Assembly: GCA_021234535.1 (NCBI GenBank)
Contig: CM037830.1
Coordinates: 1,152,170-1,216,169, forward strand
Source: Stichopus chloronotus
Taxonomy: Eukaryota; Echinodermata; Holothuroidea; Aspidochirotida; Stichopodidae
Length of the DNA: 64,000 nt
Reading direction: 5' to 3'
Every line of letters begins with the position of its first letter. Positions within the stretch are counted from its first letter, which is position 1. A model generated the notes under the pieces. The model searched no databases and had not been told where the DNA came from. It worked only from the letters and a program-made list of their open reading frames with translations. The translations under genes were made by a program, and so were the position numbers. Below, piece by piece: positions 47,469 through 60,400 of this stretch.

Positions 47469-48478
47469 ATGGCGGACATGGACGGTATCACGTCGCTGTC
47501 GGATGTAAATTTACGTTCGGAACTGGTACGATTTGGATTCAATCCAGGTCCCGTGACTGATACAACTCGTGGTATCTTGCAAAAGAAGCTATTTAAGTTG
47601 CGATCGGAACAAAAGAAAGCTCCAAAAAGGGCGTCTATTGCTGTGCCCTCCCGTAGAGTGCTCGGCTTCAGTTCGGATGATAGCGAAAACGATGCACGAC
47701 CTACAGGCACCAGCACTCGCCAGGCTAGTATACGACGACGTTCAGCCCGCGGACGGCTGATTTCATCTACTCGAAGGAGAAGTTCCAAAGTAGATGAGGA
47801 GGAATCTGAAAATGATTCTAACAATGAAGACAATATTGATGACAATTTGCCTTCCTCAAATTCATTTTCATTTTTGAGTAGGTCAAATAGAAGCAAATCC
47901 ACAAAACTTCAGCCTAACGATAGCCACGCTGGTAATACACAGGCTAGGCCTCACAGAAGTGGCGCTAGGTTGCCCCAAACGTTTCCTGAAAGTGATCTTA
48001 CACCAAGATCATTTTTCGTGACAAACAATGAAGAAGCAAGTAGTCAGAGTACAAAACCAAAGTCTAGTAAGAGAAATTCATCCATCTTTTCCATGCCAAG
48101 ACTTTTCAGGTCACAACAAGCAAATGAAAATGAATTCTCAGATTCTGACATTGATCACGAAGGAGCAAGTTGGAAAGCAAGTGACAACCAGACAAGGGGT
48201 TCAATGAAGAATGACTCGAGTGTGCATAATGCAAAACCAAATGCTAGCTTCACCAAACATAGTAGACTTGGGGTAGGAGGAAGTCCACGGGAAGTTAACA
48301 AGACTTTTGATATTGGTAATGAAAATGGTGACAAGGAAAATGATGTGTCAACAGTTAGAAAGAGAAGATCGCTAAATTCCACGCCAAAGACGAGCACACC
48401 AAGGAAATTGACACCACATTCCTATCATAGACCTGATGCAGATGGTTCATTAAGTTCCAAACCAGAAAGACGGAAGAG
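47469..48478 (+). CDS. LEMD2/LEMD3: LEM-protein exon 1: LEM domain and nucleoplasmic region
   Basis: Starts at an ATG in good context (A at -3, G at +4) and encodes residues 1-336 plus two bases. The LEM domain occupies about residues 7-46; GPVTDTTRGILQKKLFKLR matches the family's BAF-binding helix-loop-helix. The rest is low-complexity, rich in Ser, Arg and Asn, with acidic patches (VDEEESENDSNNED), a basic stretch (KRRSLNSTPK) and several SP/TP sites suited to phosphorylation. I place the donor at AAGAG|GTCAGC (GT at 48479) because it gives the phase needed by the next exon. The open frame continues to a stop at 48593, but that tail (ending FCKWV) does not resemble the family. Confidence 0.88.
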
Positions 48479-51400
48479 GTCAGCTAGCAATAAAATTAGG
48501 CTAGGGCCCTTACATGTCTATAATAGTCTAGGAGCCCTGGTGGAGTTAGGGAACCTTGCTTTGCTGGTTTTAAAGTTCTGTAAATGGGTGTGAATAAACC
48601 TCACTTCCAAGAATTCATTCAGGATATACATCATCATTTCAAAGAAGTCCATTAGAGACAATGATTCTGTCTTGACCTTCATCAGTTGTTATAGTATTCT
48701 GATTTGCATTTTGATCAACAAAGCCTCAGTCATACCATTGGTCGTTAAATTTGTAATTGAAGTTTCTCTGACAAATCTGATGTAATTGTTTTGTGGCGAG
48801 ATTTTCCAAGTTTTGTTAACGTGTAGTGACTGATGCTGCAGACGAAACATGAGAAGGCATTAAATGTGCCAATTGACCAGGTAGTTAGAAGCTGAAGGTT
48901 AAGTTCACTTGTAGGCCATCAGAGAGTAAATCTGATGGCAGACCAGGAAGGGAGTCAAACAAGACTCGTATTATCCCCCAACAACATCATCAGTCTGTTC
49001 GTAGTAAGAAAAGCTTTGAAGGCGTTTACTGAAGTACAGTTGACTGCTTCGGCTATTCCAGGCATTTACACGAAATGAAAAGGAACTTTTCGTTAGTCCT
49101 AGTAGGTCATTAAGGTAACTCATTAAGACCTGGAATCATTTGAGTGAAATGCCTCTGAACTTTCTGATGCTGATGTTTAGTTGCAATGCATTGTGGAAAT
49201 TTAAAATTCTTCCAGTTATTCGTCAATACATGATACGTATTACCCATAAGTTTGAGTACTATATCCAAAGTTTGCTTCCTAAAGTGTGACACTCTACCGA
49301 GGTAATGCTATGCTAAAATGTACTGATTGTTATAGATATTTGTGCAATATACAGTAACTGTGAAAGCATTGAATTTTTTTTGACAGGAGTGATGGCTCTA
49401 ACCAAGATGGAGGGGATACGATCTCAGCTGGAAATCGAACTTCGCACTCCCTTCTGGAGCAAGAATTTCCAACGGAAGAGAATCTTAGTTCTAGTCTTGG
49501 TTCAAAGTACAGTCATGTGGTATCATCAGTGCTTTTGGCATGTGCCTTCATATTCTTTGCTGTTCTGGGGGTCTTGTACATAAGTGTTGGCAATGATGAA
49601 GTTCCTAATGATATAAGAGGTAATATGCTAATTTTCAATGTACTTCAAAGTATCAGTCAAGCATAATGGTCCTCAGACCAATAAAAAGTTGACCATAGAA
49701 CATTTGTTACTGCGAGATACAGCAGAATCACACAGTGTCGAATTTGCAGGCTGCCGTGTCTTCTTATTTTCACTCTGTTATTGTTTATTACTTTTCCCTG
49801 TATTTTCATGAATGGTGTGCTGCTTGCCTCCCATCCTTCTGGGAATGGGAACTCTACAATGATTTGTTGACATTCTATGTAACAGGTCTTTCTATTTTAT
49901 TTACAAGGACAAAACCCTTTCACCTCCTCCCCCTCCCAGATTCTTCATAATGAAGTCAGCCTCTGATTCCACCAAACATCATCTCTAGTAAATGGTCAAC
50001 TAATTGGCATACATCCAACTTTTTTGGCTATACATTTCAATCAATGACAAATTGAAAATAAAGCAATCCAGCAGCTAAAATGAAGCACTGAATTATACAC
50101 TTAATTGTATCATTTGACTGAGAGGAATACCTATAATTAAATGTTCTCCTTAACTACATCATGTTACTCTGCTATGTGTAGTTATGGTCAGGTATGTTAT
50201 TCAAGAATTTATGAATAATTGGCTGGTCAAATTCCAGAACCACAACATGAATTACAAAATAAGCATCTGATAAGAATCTTTTCAAAACGAGAAGCTTTTC
50301 TGAAGAAAAACATTGTCATCCAGTAAAAGACTGCTGACTTTTCTTGTGGATACTACAGTATACACAATGGTCTATTGAAAGTCCATAGATTATTAATAAA
50401 AGCAAGGTATTGAAAACATACCACAACTTTAGAGATAGTGTGAAATTAAGAAACAAAGTAAAGTACTGTATGGCTTATTGCAATAATCTTGCTAATCTCA
50501 TGACAACATAATTCTGTGAAGGTAAGATTTGGTTCAGTAGCAAGATTCCACTTACCTGGTGAATGCTTTAAAATCAGTAATTGTGTATGTGGAAACTATG
50601 TTGTTTGAAAACCTAACCTACACAATGTTAGCTAGTTGCAATGCATGTTAATGAAACACCACTGGCACAATTTATTTATTTGTTGTGTTTCATTTTTGTT
50701 ATTACTGTATATAAAAACATGTCAGATCAGATTAAAGAAGTTACAGTACTAGAAAAATGTAATTAATGTAATAGTGTAAAAATATTAAAAGTAGAGGAGC
50801 CAGGAGGAAGTAGAAATTTCGAGTTTTGTTTCAAGTTTCATGAACAAAGCAAATAAACGATTAAACATGTAAATCTAAATTATGAAGTTCACCTGCACTG
50901 AATTTAGAGTGCTGTTACAATAAAATCTCACTAAATGGGTTTTATGGACTCTTAACATTTTCAAATCTGCATTTCCCAGCACAGTATTTTTCCAAGACAT
51001 TTTACTCAAAGCGTGTGAAGCCCCAAGCAATATGTCATGAAATGTCATATCCTGTATTGATATCGCAAATTAATGGTTTATTTGTGATTGATGTTCATAG
51101 CTTGTAGCAGAATGAGTACATACCCGCAAATATTTCTTCACAGCGCCTTGCAATGTTAAACATTTTCTCAGACCATTCTCTCTTAGTACTTTAAATACTG
51201 TAAGGTTACTGACTTAAACCCGCTCTGAGCTGGTGAGCTTGATGAGATATGTACTAAGCTTAATGCCACTGCCGTGTATGCTACTCAGTGGTAAACACCT
51301 GTACTGTATTCAGATATTCTCTAACTGTAAGGGTGCATAGAAATTGAGCATGTGGTTGAATGCAATAATTCATATGAAATTAATTGCATTTTTTTTTTTT

Positions 51401-54400
51401 ACTTTCTGTACTTTTAGGCAAAAACTTGATTTGTGATGGAAGTAGTGACTGTGGAGAGCAGGTAAGATATGCAGCAGGTACTTCATCAAAGTTCACGGAC
51501 ACAGTTGGTACAGAAATTCTCAGGGATAGTGCAAAAGTTATATTGATGTTAAATTTACAGTGATGTTATGTGTTCAAGGGTGTGGTATTTGCTGAAAGGG
51601 TTCACATTTATTTTGAAAGATTTACAGTCTATGGGAGCACACACTAATTTAATTGCCTGACAATTATTACATCTGTAGTTTGATTTGATGTACACTTGTA
51701 AGTACTAACTTTGCTTGTTTAAAGTTGGTCATGGAATCTGTTAATATAATAATTTCACTCTGAATGTATCTTTTTAAATTATCTTCACTGAGTTTCACTA
51801 CAGGAAATTCTGTAAGTGTCTGCTTGCAATTCTGAGTAGAATATATCCATATGGCTTATGTCAGCAAACAGTTTCATTGAATCCTGTTTCACTCCCATTG
51901 TTGATATGTTTCTATACTGTATGTTTGCTGGCAGACTTCTCTGGGTGACATAATAGCTGCTGCTCAGCTCGTGTCTGACAAATTGAGTGAGAAAGCTGGT
52001 GAGTGTTATTTCTAAATTTTGTGGTTGTATGGTACTCATTAACATTATGCACTGCTGGCATTTGCATTAAGTAAGTCGGATGTGCCTCACCTTTCTCCTA
52101 TATTTGTGATGAATTAGAATGCATGGGAAAACTTTTTGTATGCTCTTTGTCAGACCTACACTTATTTTCAGTAGCAGCAGAAGTGTGAAGTCCATTGTTA
52201 CCACTGAACAGTCAACTGCCATCCTCCTACTCAGAGGAGAAACAAACAATGGGATTTTACATTAACCTCATAGTAGAGACTAATATTCTAACACCCTCTG
52301 TGAAATAACTTGGTAAATCTGCCTTTCCCTGAATTTTCCCAAATTTTAAAATGATGTTTTGTCACTGTTAGTTTGGAGGCTTCAATTTTCCCTCATTACA
52401 AAACAAGGGCGCTTCAAAAGTGACTTCATGGCACCACTTTAGAAGTGCATTATATGTATTCATCATGGTTGTGTATAATGTGTAAATGCTGCTTTTATTA
52501 TTGCTGGTCCAGTGGTCCACAATTTATTCAACATAGACTAAAAGATAAAAAAGTCTAAAAAAGTTTTTCCTGGCATGTTTTTCCTGTTTTTCATTTAAAA
52601 GATAATGTAAACATTCAGGAAAAGGAAGATTTCCTAAGTTATTTCACTGAGAGTGTCAGATTTTGTCTTTTCTGTGAGGTTACTGTTAAACAATAAGGAA
52701 TGTATCTCCTTTAATCTTACCACTAAGTCATCAAAGTAAAAATTGATTGATCCCTTAGATAAAAGAACTTGAGATTTCTACTCAGCTATGACCTTCATAG
52801 AGCTGCTTAGACTAGTTTTTGGTTTTGATGATAATCGTAACCTTTTTATTGTAGTTTTTGTGACTTAAACAGTTGCAAGAAGTAAAGCTTTGATGCACTT
52901 TTGAAAATGCAGGAATATTAGTACACATCCTGCTTGAATACCAGCACTGCAGTGAAGTTGTGTTGTTAAGGTGAACTACTTGTTTGTAAAATTGTTATCA
53001 CAAAGTTAGAAATTTACCTGTTATTTGAAAATCTACATCCAACAATTCTGATACATGCAAAAACATGTCAATTTGATTTGCTCAGTGTTCATCCACCCAC
53101 TTGGTATGTGTACATTTATAGCGAAATTGGAAACAAGTACTGTAATTTACATGTAGCAGTAACATTGATGCAAGATCCCTTAGTTACTGTACATGCAGTT
53201 ACTGCTCTGCTGGTGCACTTATCTCCATGTAATTCTTTTTGTTTTGTTTATTTGGTTGTTGATTTTTCAATTTATCTCGCCTTTTTTGCTACCACCAGTC
53301 TTGGAGTACAGGTACGCCATATATGAGAGACTATAAAATTCATTTTATCTGTTGGTAGATGTTCAGTAATTGTTATTAAAAACACACAATTAGAACATCC
53401 AACACTGTAATGCGAAGTGTATTTGTTCATCCTGTGATACATTGGAGAATGTTCTCTTAACAATCAAATGCTATGATGTTGTGAAATTTGCTTACTTTTT
53501 TAATTTTCAATTAGGTTTGTTTGCTTGTGGTCAATTGGATGATGGAAACATGACAAGAAAAGATGTGGTAAAATACTTGGAAGAAAAATTTGTAAGTTTC
53601 TTGTTGTATGCAAGCTGCTGTAGATAGACATATGTCAATGTTCTTTCACGTATTTTGCAGACCTGTGTTCCCTGAAATGTTGATTAGTTTGCAATTTTGG
53701 AGTGAATTGGAAAGTATGCCAAACCTTTGCCCATCGTTCATTAGAGACTACTGTAGATTGTATCTTTCAGAGGGAGTTCATACATCTCTACATTTGTTAA
53801 AGGGGAATTCCAGTCAAAGAACATGTCTTCTGACTTATTTAAGACATTTCAAACCATTTTCGTTCATATTCTTGATGTTTTGAAATGAACTTCTAATGGG
53901 CAACATGATATGTTCAAACTTCCCGCCCAACAGAATTTCTAACCCTATGCATGTATATGAAGGGCGTGTCCATTATGATGTAATTGACTGTGATCTCTGA
54001 GGCTTGTGACGTAGTCGACCAACCTGATTGTCCTACATAATTCGTAATTACATGGTTTATTCCATTGTCTCTGAAACGGTTCACTTAGTTCGTACTGAAG
54101 ATTACGTTTTCGTTATCTGCAAGGTATTGTTTGTACCGGCCTACACTGTGTAATGTTGCCTTTTGATGGAAAATTCCTCTTCTTCTGTGTTTTATTGCGA
54201 TGTTATCAATTACCTGTTTTATCTTGTGATAGCCACATTGAATGTGCCGTGTGTCTAATAACTAATTATGTAGGTTAATCACGTTGATCGTGGTTGGTCG
54301 TCGACTATGTCACAAGCCACAGAGATACATCATAATGGCCGCGCCCTTCATATAGATGCAAAGTGTTATAAACTCTGTGGGGCGGGAAGTTTGAACATAC

Positions 54401-57400
54401 CATGTTGGCCATTAGAAGTTCATTTCAAAACGTCAATAATATGAATGAAAATGGTCTGAAATGGCTTAAATAAGTCAGAAGACATGTTCCTTGACTGGAA
54501 TTCCCCTTTAACAGAGATACATTAGTGTTGGCGTTAGAGTGCATGTCCCTGCAAGTAGGTCGAGTCCTCCTGCATGACTGTTTTCACTTTAGGAAATTTC
54601 TGGCAAAATTTCTAGTCCCTGCCCTTAACATAAACCATATTAGAAACACTGGTATTTCACTTCAAAAAGAAGAAAAATACTGTGATTTCAATTCCCATTT
54701 CTGCCTCTTTCCAAGCAATCAAGTTTCTGTAAAATTCTGGACGGGGGTAACATTAGGGGTTTTCACAAAACTTACAGTCACGGTCCATCTTAGTTGAAGA
54801 ATGCCGAGTAAGGATGACAAACATCTGTGCATGACAAAAGTTTGATCAAGATACAGTAAAGTCAATGAAGTGTGTTAAAAGAAATTGAAATCGAACAGAT
54901 GATGTAAAACCTGATGAAAAGTATAAGTAATCATACCTTAACATGGTGTGTAGCAAATAGCCTTATCACCCTGGTACTTGCAAGTTTTGTTGTCAAAATT
55001 AACTGCTGACTATTTGTTAATCGCAGATTGCAGTAGGTTTACATGTTTTATTGTTTGTTTATCAATCCTTATGGCTTAAATATAGTTTGATTCATGGTTT
55101 GAATTATAGGAAACTGGTTTTATTGAGACGTTGTAGTATAAAGTCAAAGTAGACAGAAGGATTTTTATGCCATTTTGTTGTACTTTGCATTATCACCTTT
55201 TGTTTAATTAGGGATATAAACTTACCCCATTTCTCTCTAGGACTTCTTTCCTTCCCCAATAAAGAAAAGAAATAAGAGGTGTCCAAAGTTCCAAATTTGT
55301 GACTGTGGGGGAATTTCCCTGCTGTATTATAATCCTGACACAAACACTGGGATGCAGAGTTTTTCATTGATTTTACTGTTCATAGACTCCCAGCCATGTC
55401 AACAATCTTTCTTTCTGCCTGTGACTGTTTTTATGTGCAATCATTCTGTTATGGTGGCATATTTATTTCCTTGCAGTATCTATCTCAGGCCATTTTACGA
55501 TCTTGTTTCTGTGTGTGGTACTTTGCTGACATGAACTATCAAACTAAGACATTCACTTACTTTTTCCCCACTAATGGACATTAATTACTGAGTACTTTAA
55601 GGGTGTGCAGTATGGTTGCTATCAAGCAAATGTCTGTCAGACAGTTTACTCCTTTGATATTAATCCCATGCAACCACTATTCAAATTCAACCAATCATTG
55701 ATTGGATGCTTAAATGCAATCAGTGAAAATAGATCCACTGGTTTCATGTGCAGTCACTCAAGTGTGCATTCATATTATAAAGTATTGCACTGTGAGGTTA
55801 GGCTTAAGTCTGGACTACTGCTCATGACACATTGTATCAAATACATTATCTGTTATTTTTAATTAATTGTGCTTCAAGTGTTTTTCATGATGCAGATTTA
55901 GCTCATTTGTGGGTAGACTAAACTTTGCAAGATGTCAGAATCATTCCATAAGCTATGACCCTCCCAGTAAATATTTGCAATGAAAGGGGAATGAAAGGGT
56001 AACCTGAAATTTGTTTTACTGAATTTGATGATGTATTTTTCTGTTTGAGTGTCTTCAATTTCTTAAGATCAAATCCATTACATGCATTTTATTAAATAGT
56101 TCACTCTTTTCTTGATGTATACTGTAATGATGTTTCCAACATTATTCAACACATGTTAAATTAAGCAAGTCTAAGCACATACACATTGATAAACTCATAA
56201 TTTGTAGTAATTGCTTAATCTTGGAAGCTGCAGTTGTCTGAACAACCATGGTATGTGTGATATCATATCAGATACTATTTAACAGTAAAGTGATTTATGA
56301 TCATCAATGTCTGAAGAACAGCTTTATTAAACTTCCATTATTGTAGGTAAATCACAACTTCATGAGCAGGTGATCCCTGTCATGTTTCAGGTTTAAGGCC
56401 AAAGGTAGCAGTGGGAGTTACCAGTACATTATCTTAAGAACTATAATAATCCTCATAGATGCTCATGCTCATATCAAAATGACTCATACCGTTATATGTG
56501 GATACCCCAAGGTGAGCATGTGACCTCTGCTGATTCTTTGCAGGGTCTTATGTTCACATTAGCTCAATAGAGGTACTGTAACAATCATAATCAAGTTTGA
56601 TATCTGATGAATTGAAGTGGTTTTAGTCAATGGTCATTGCATGTATGCACACATCAGTCAAATGTTGCAAGATCCTTTCTATGTTGGTCATTTCCAGGTC
56701 AGTAATGTAGCATGTTGTAAAATCTTTTATCTATAGTGTTGTTCTTCATACTGGCCAGGGATCAAGGGCAATTTATTTTGTGATTATCAATTTCTACAGG
56801 CAAATGATGAGACAAAGAATTATCCACATTGGGCTGAAGACATGCTCGAAAAAGTTTTGGCACGTTCTCTGGAGAATGACTGGGGAATAAAGTAAGATTC
56901 CATGTATTTCTGACACATACACCAACCATAATGTGGTATGCAAGATGTAAACTTATCATGATAGAAATAGCCTGCTGTCACAACAATTGTTCTTTTTTTT
57001 GTTGAGATACCTACGTAGATAACTTGACATCTTGGAAAAATTTATCAAATGTTTGAGATACTCTGTAGAAATGATTGTTATTTCTACAACCAAAAAAAAA
57101 AAGAAACAAATGGTCAAGATAACCAGATTTTTGTGGTACAGTATCTCAATAATATGACCAATTTTTCCAACACATCTAGTTATTTGATTAAATTTTGTGA
57201 GATAACAACTTATTTGTGACACAGGATCTTGACAATTTGATAAATTCTTCCAAGATGTTAAGTTAGCCTAAGGTGGCATCTCAACAAAGGCAAAATTTTG
57301 TCGACATAATAAGTTATTTCCAACATGGTGTCTCAACATTCAACAAATTTCTCCAAGATGTTGAGTTAGCCTTTGCTGGTATCGCGACCAAAAACAAAAT

Positions 57401-60400
57401 TTGTCGAGATAGCAAGTTATTTTTACACAGCATTTCGATAGAATGACAAAGTTTTCCAAGATGTCGAGTTAGCCTAAGTGGGTATCTCAACAAATAAAAA
57501 AATTTGTTCTGCAGTAACAAGTTATTTCAAGCACTGCAGCTAGGCAGCTTGTCTAATATTGCCAAGATGTCAAGTTACCGTAAGTCAGATCCAGACGAAA
57601 AACTAAATTTTCCTAAGTTACCGAATGATTTCTAATGTGGTATCCTGACAATGTGACAAAGTTTCCCAAGGTGTCAAGTTAGGTTAAGGGATGCCTGACA
57701 AATGTAACTGAAGATTATTACAGAGCAAGCCATTACCCATTGTAATAAGGATGGACAGTAATGAGTCATGCTCCAGTGCACATATCCCCTGGCCTGCCAG
57801 AGCCCATTGAACAGACTGTGTGCACTTAGGTTAGATTTGTGAGGCTTCCCTAAGTCAGTATTTTGACAAATACCAAAATTTTGTTGAGATAATATGATAT
57901 CTCAACAGTTTGACAATTTTTTTCTGAAACATTGAATTAGGTTAAGTTTTTATCTCACTGAAAAAACAAAATTGCTGTCGAGATAGCAAGTTATTCTGAC
58001 ATGGTCATTTTACACCTCACGTGTCCTTTTATGTCTGCTGTAGATACAGGTTTCTTTGACTATATTTTTTATTTGATGTATTTTGGAATTTTTCTGTGTT
58101 TGTTAATGACACATTTTTGTTTACTACGTTTATCTTGAATCAGGTCATTCAATGCTACCAGACACCAGCTCACAGAGGAGATCCAACTGGATAAGTGTGT
58201 GTATGTATCCTCTCGACATGCAACGCTACCTTGGTTCTGTAGAGTACGGAGATCTGCCTCCTTAGTTCTCTTCCGCCTTACTATAATTTTATTATGTAAG
58301 TATAAAGTAACTTTGAATTCACCTAATGGCACAATAGTTTGTGGATTTGAAAGAGAATAGCCAGTTGTGATAAAGACCTCAAAAATGGTAGGTAGTGTTG
58401 AGAAGGACTTGAAAACAGAAAAGGTAGTTTTGACAACCTTGAGGATAGATAGTTTAGAGAACATTTAAAGAGGATAATTGTGAAGATTTAGTTACAAGAA
58501 TTAGAAAAGCAGATAGATAGTTGTGACAAAGGCTATGAAAATGATAGGTACTGTAATTTGAGAGAAGGACTTAAAAAGAGGATAGGTAGTTGTGAGAAAG
58601 GCTGTCAAAAGAGCATGCGTTGTGTAAGAAGGACTTCAAAAAGAGAATAGGTAGTTGTAAGAAGGACTTCAAAAGGGGACAAGTAGTTAGTGAGAAGAAA
58701 TTAACTCAACTTTTAAGCAATTTCTTTGCCAGGCTAGAAACATTAATCTTGCAGGTAGTATAAGGTACTGTCTGCAAGGTGACCGTTTCTAGCCTGGTAG
58801 AAAGTGATCAAACTACTGAAATTTTTAGCAAAAGAGTCAGAGATCGACTGTTTAAATTTTTCAGTGGTTCCTTGCCGAAGGCCAAAGAAATGTATGTGAT
58901 GGTGATGCCATGTATGTGTGTGTATGTGTGTGGTGCTTTGGTTGTAAACATGATATCTCAAGAAGGGTAATCTTGACCTATGCCATACTTGGTATGTGGG
59001 TTGGCCATACTGAGTAAATGATCCATATTGGTTTTGGTGGTGGTTGAAGGTCATTTTAGGTCACCAGAGGTCAAACTGTAAAAACATTGTGAATACATTA
59101 TCAGAAGGATGGTTACCTTGATTAATCTCATAATTGGTGTGTTGGTTGGCCATACTGAGTAGATGATCCCTATTGTTTGTGGTGAAGGTTAAAGGTCACT
59201 GGAGGTCATCAGAGATCAAATTAGAAAAAGTTTGTAAATAAATATCTCAAAAAGGGTAATTGTGACTGATCTCATACTAAGTGTGTTGGTTGGTCATACT
59301 GAGTAGATTATCCCTAATGTTTTTAGAGGAGGTCAAAGGTCATTTGAAGTCACCAGAGGTCAAAATCAAAATTCAAGAGAGAAATGTTTGAAGATTTATT
59401 AAATTTGAATCTCTGCCATTGTGATCATTAAATGACGTACATCATTTTCATCCCATTGATTATCATGCAGATGTACAGTGTGTTGTTTGCTGTGATTTAT
59501 GAACTAGTTAAGTTACTCAGTAATGTAGTTTCTATGAAATTCAAACTTCTTTGTTTGTATGAATCTTTTACTGCTATATATATTAGTTTATTGATCATAT
59601 ATGAATGCTGACAAAATAATTTTCCTGCTGAGGGCTACTTCAAGGAGTGATCAAATGCTGAATGACAGAGAGTTGGTCTTAATCCATGATCAATTACGTA
59701 GTGCACATGCATTGAGCTCTCCAACCCTTCTGGAGGCATATGCACAGAAGGCGGAACTTAGGGCAAGGGTTGGGCAGTATCCCAGTACCCAAGTCAGTAC
59801 CGGTATTCTCAGCACCGGTACTTGCAGTACCGGTGGCAGTATCTGTTGGTGGGAGTACCCGTACTTTTGAATAATTCGCAGTACAGCCGAAAATTATTGG
59901 GACTGTCTCCAAGAAATAACAAAAATTTGTTTTTTTTTTCTAAATGTAGTGTTAATACTTACATATCAACATCAAAACAGACCAAATAGGAATTCCAAAT
60001 GCACTTTAAATTTTTTACTTACAGTTTTTGCATATACAGTATGTTACACTGGTTAGGCTACACAACAGCAATGATGCATTTCCAAGATGGTTTTTTGTTT
60101 CAAGCAAATGTGCAGTCTAGACGTATTCTTAGGGCAAATTATCAAGACAAAAACCAGACAACAATAACCCATTCATTCGTAGTAACCAGCCTCATTAGGA
60201 AGCTGCAGTGCAAGAATTTCTCCCAATGCTTTCTGTTACTAAGGAAGACTATTGTCTTGTGTGTATTAACCCTACCCACTGGCGATCACTGAGCTGTGAA
60301 GAATATTCATTAAGAGAACAATGTATCAATGGGCTTCCAGATGACTGGTGACCAATACAGAGAGGGTCCCTAAATATGCCTGTCACGGATAGGGTGGATG

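Noticed and set aside
47444..47902. 152-codon minus-strand frame
   Set aside because: It is antisense to the LEM-domain exon, whose plus-strand frame encodes a recognised domain.
48479..48593. Continuation of the LEM exon frame to a stop at 48593 (a 374-aa protein)
   Set aside because: The donor at 48479 joins in phase to eight further exons that match the family, and the read-through tail has no similarity to it. A short unspliced isoform cannot be excluded.
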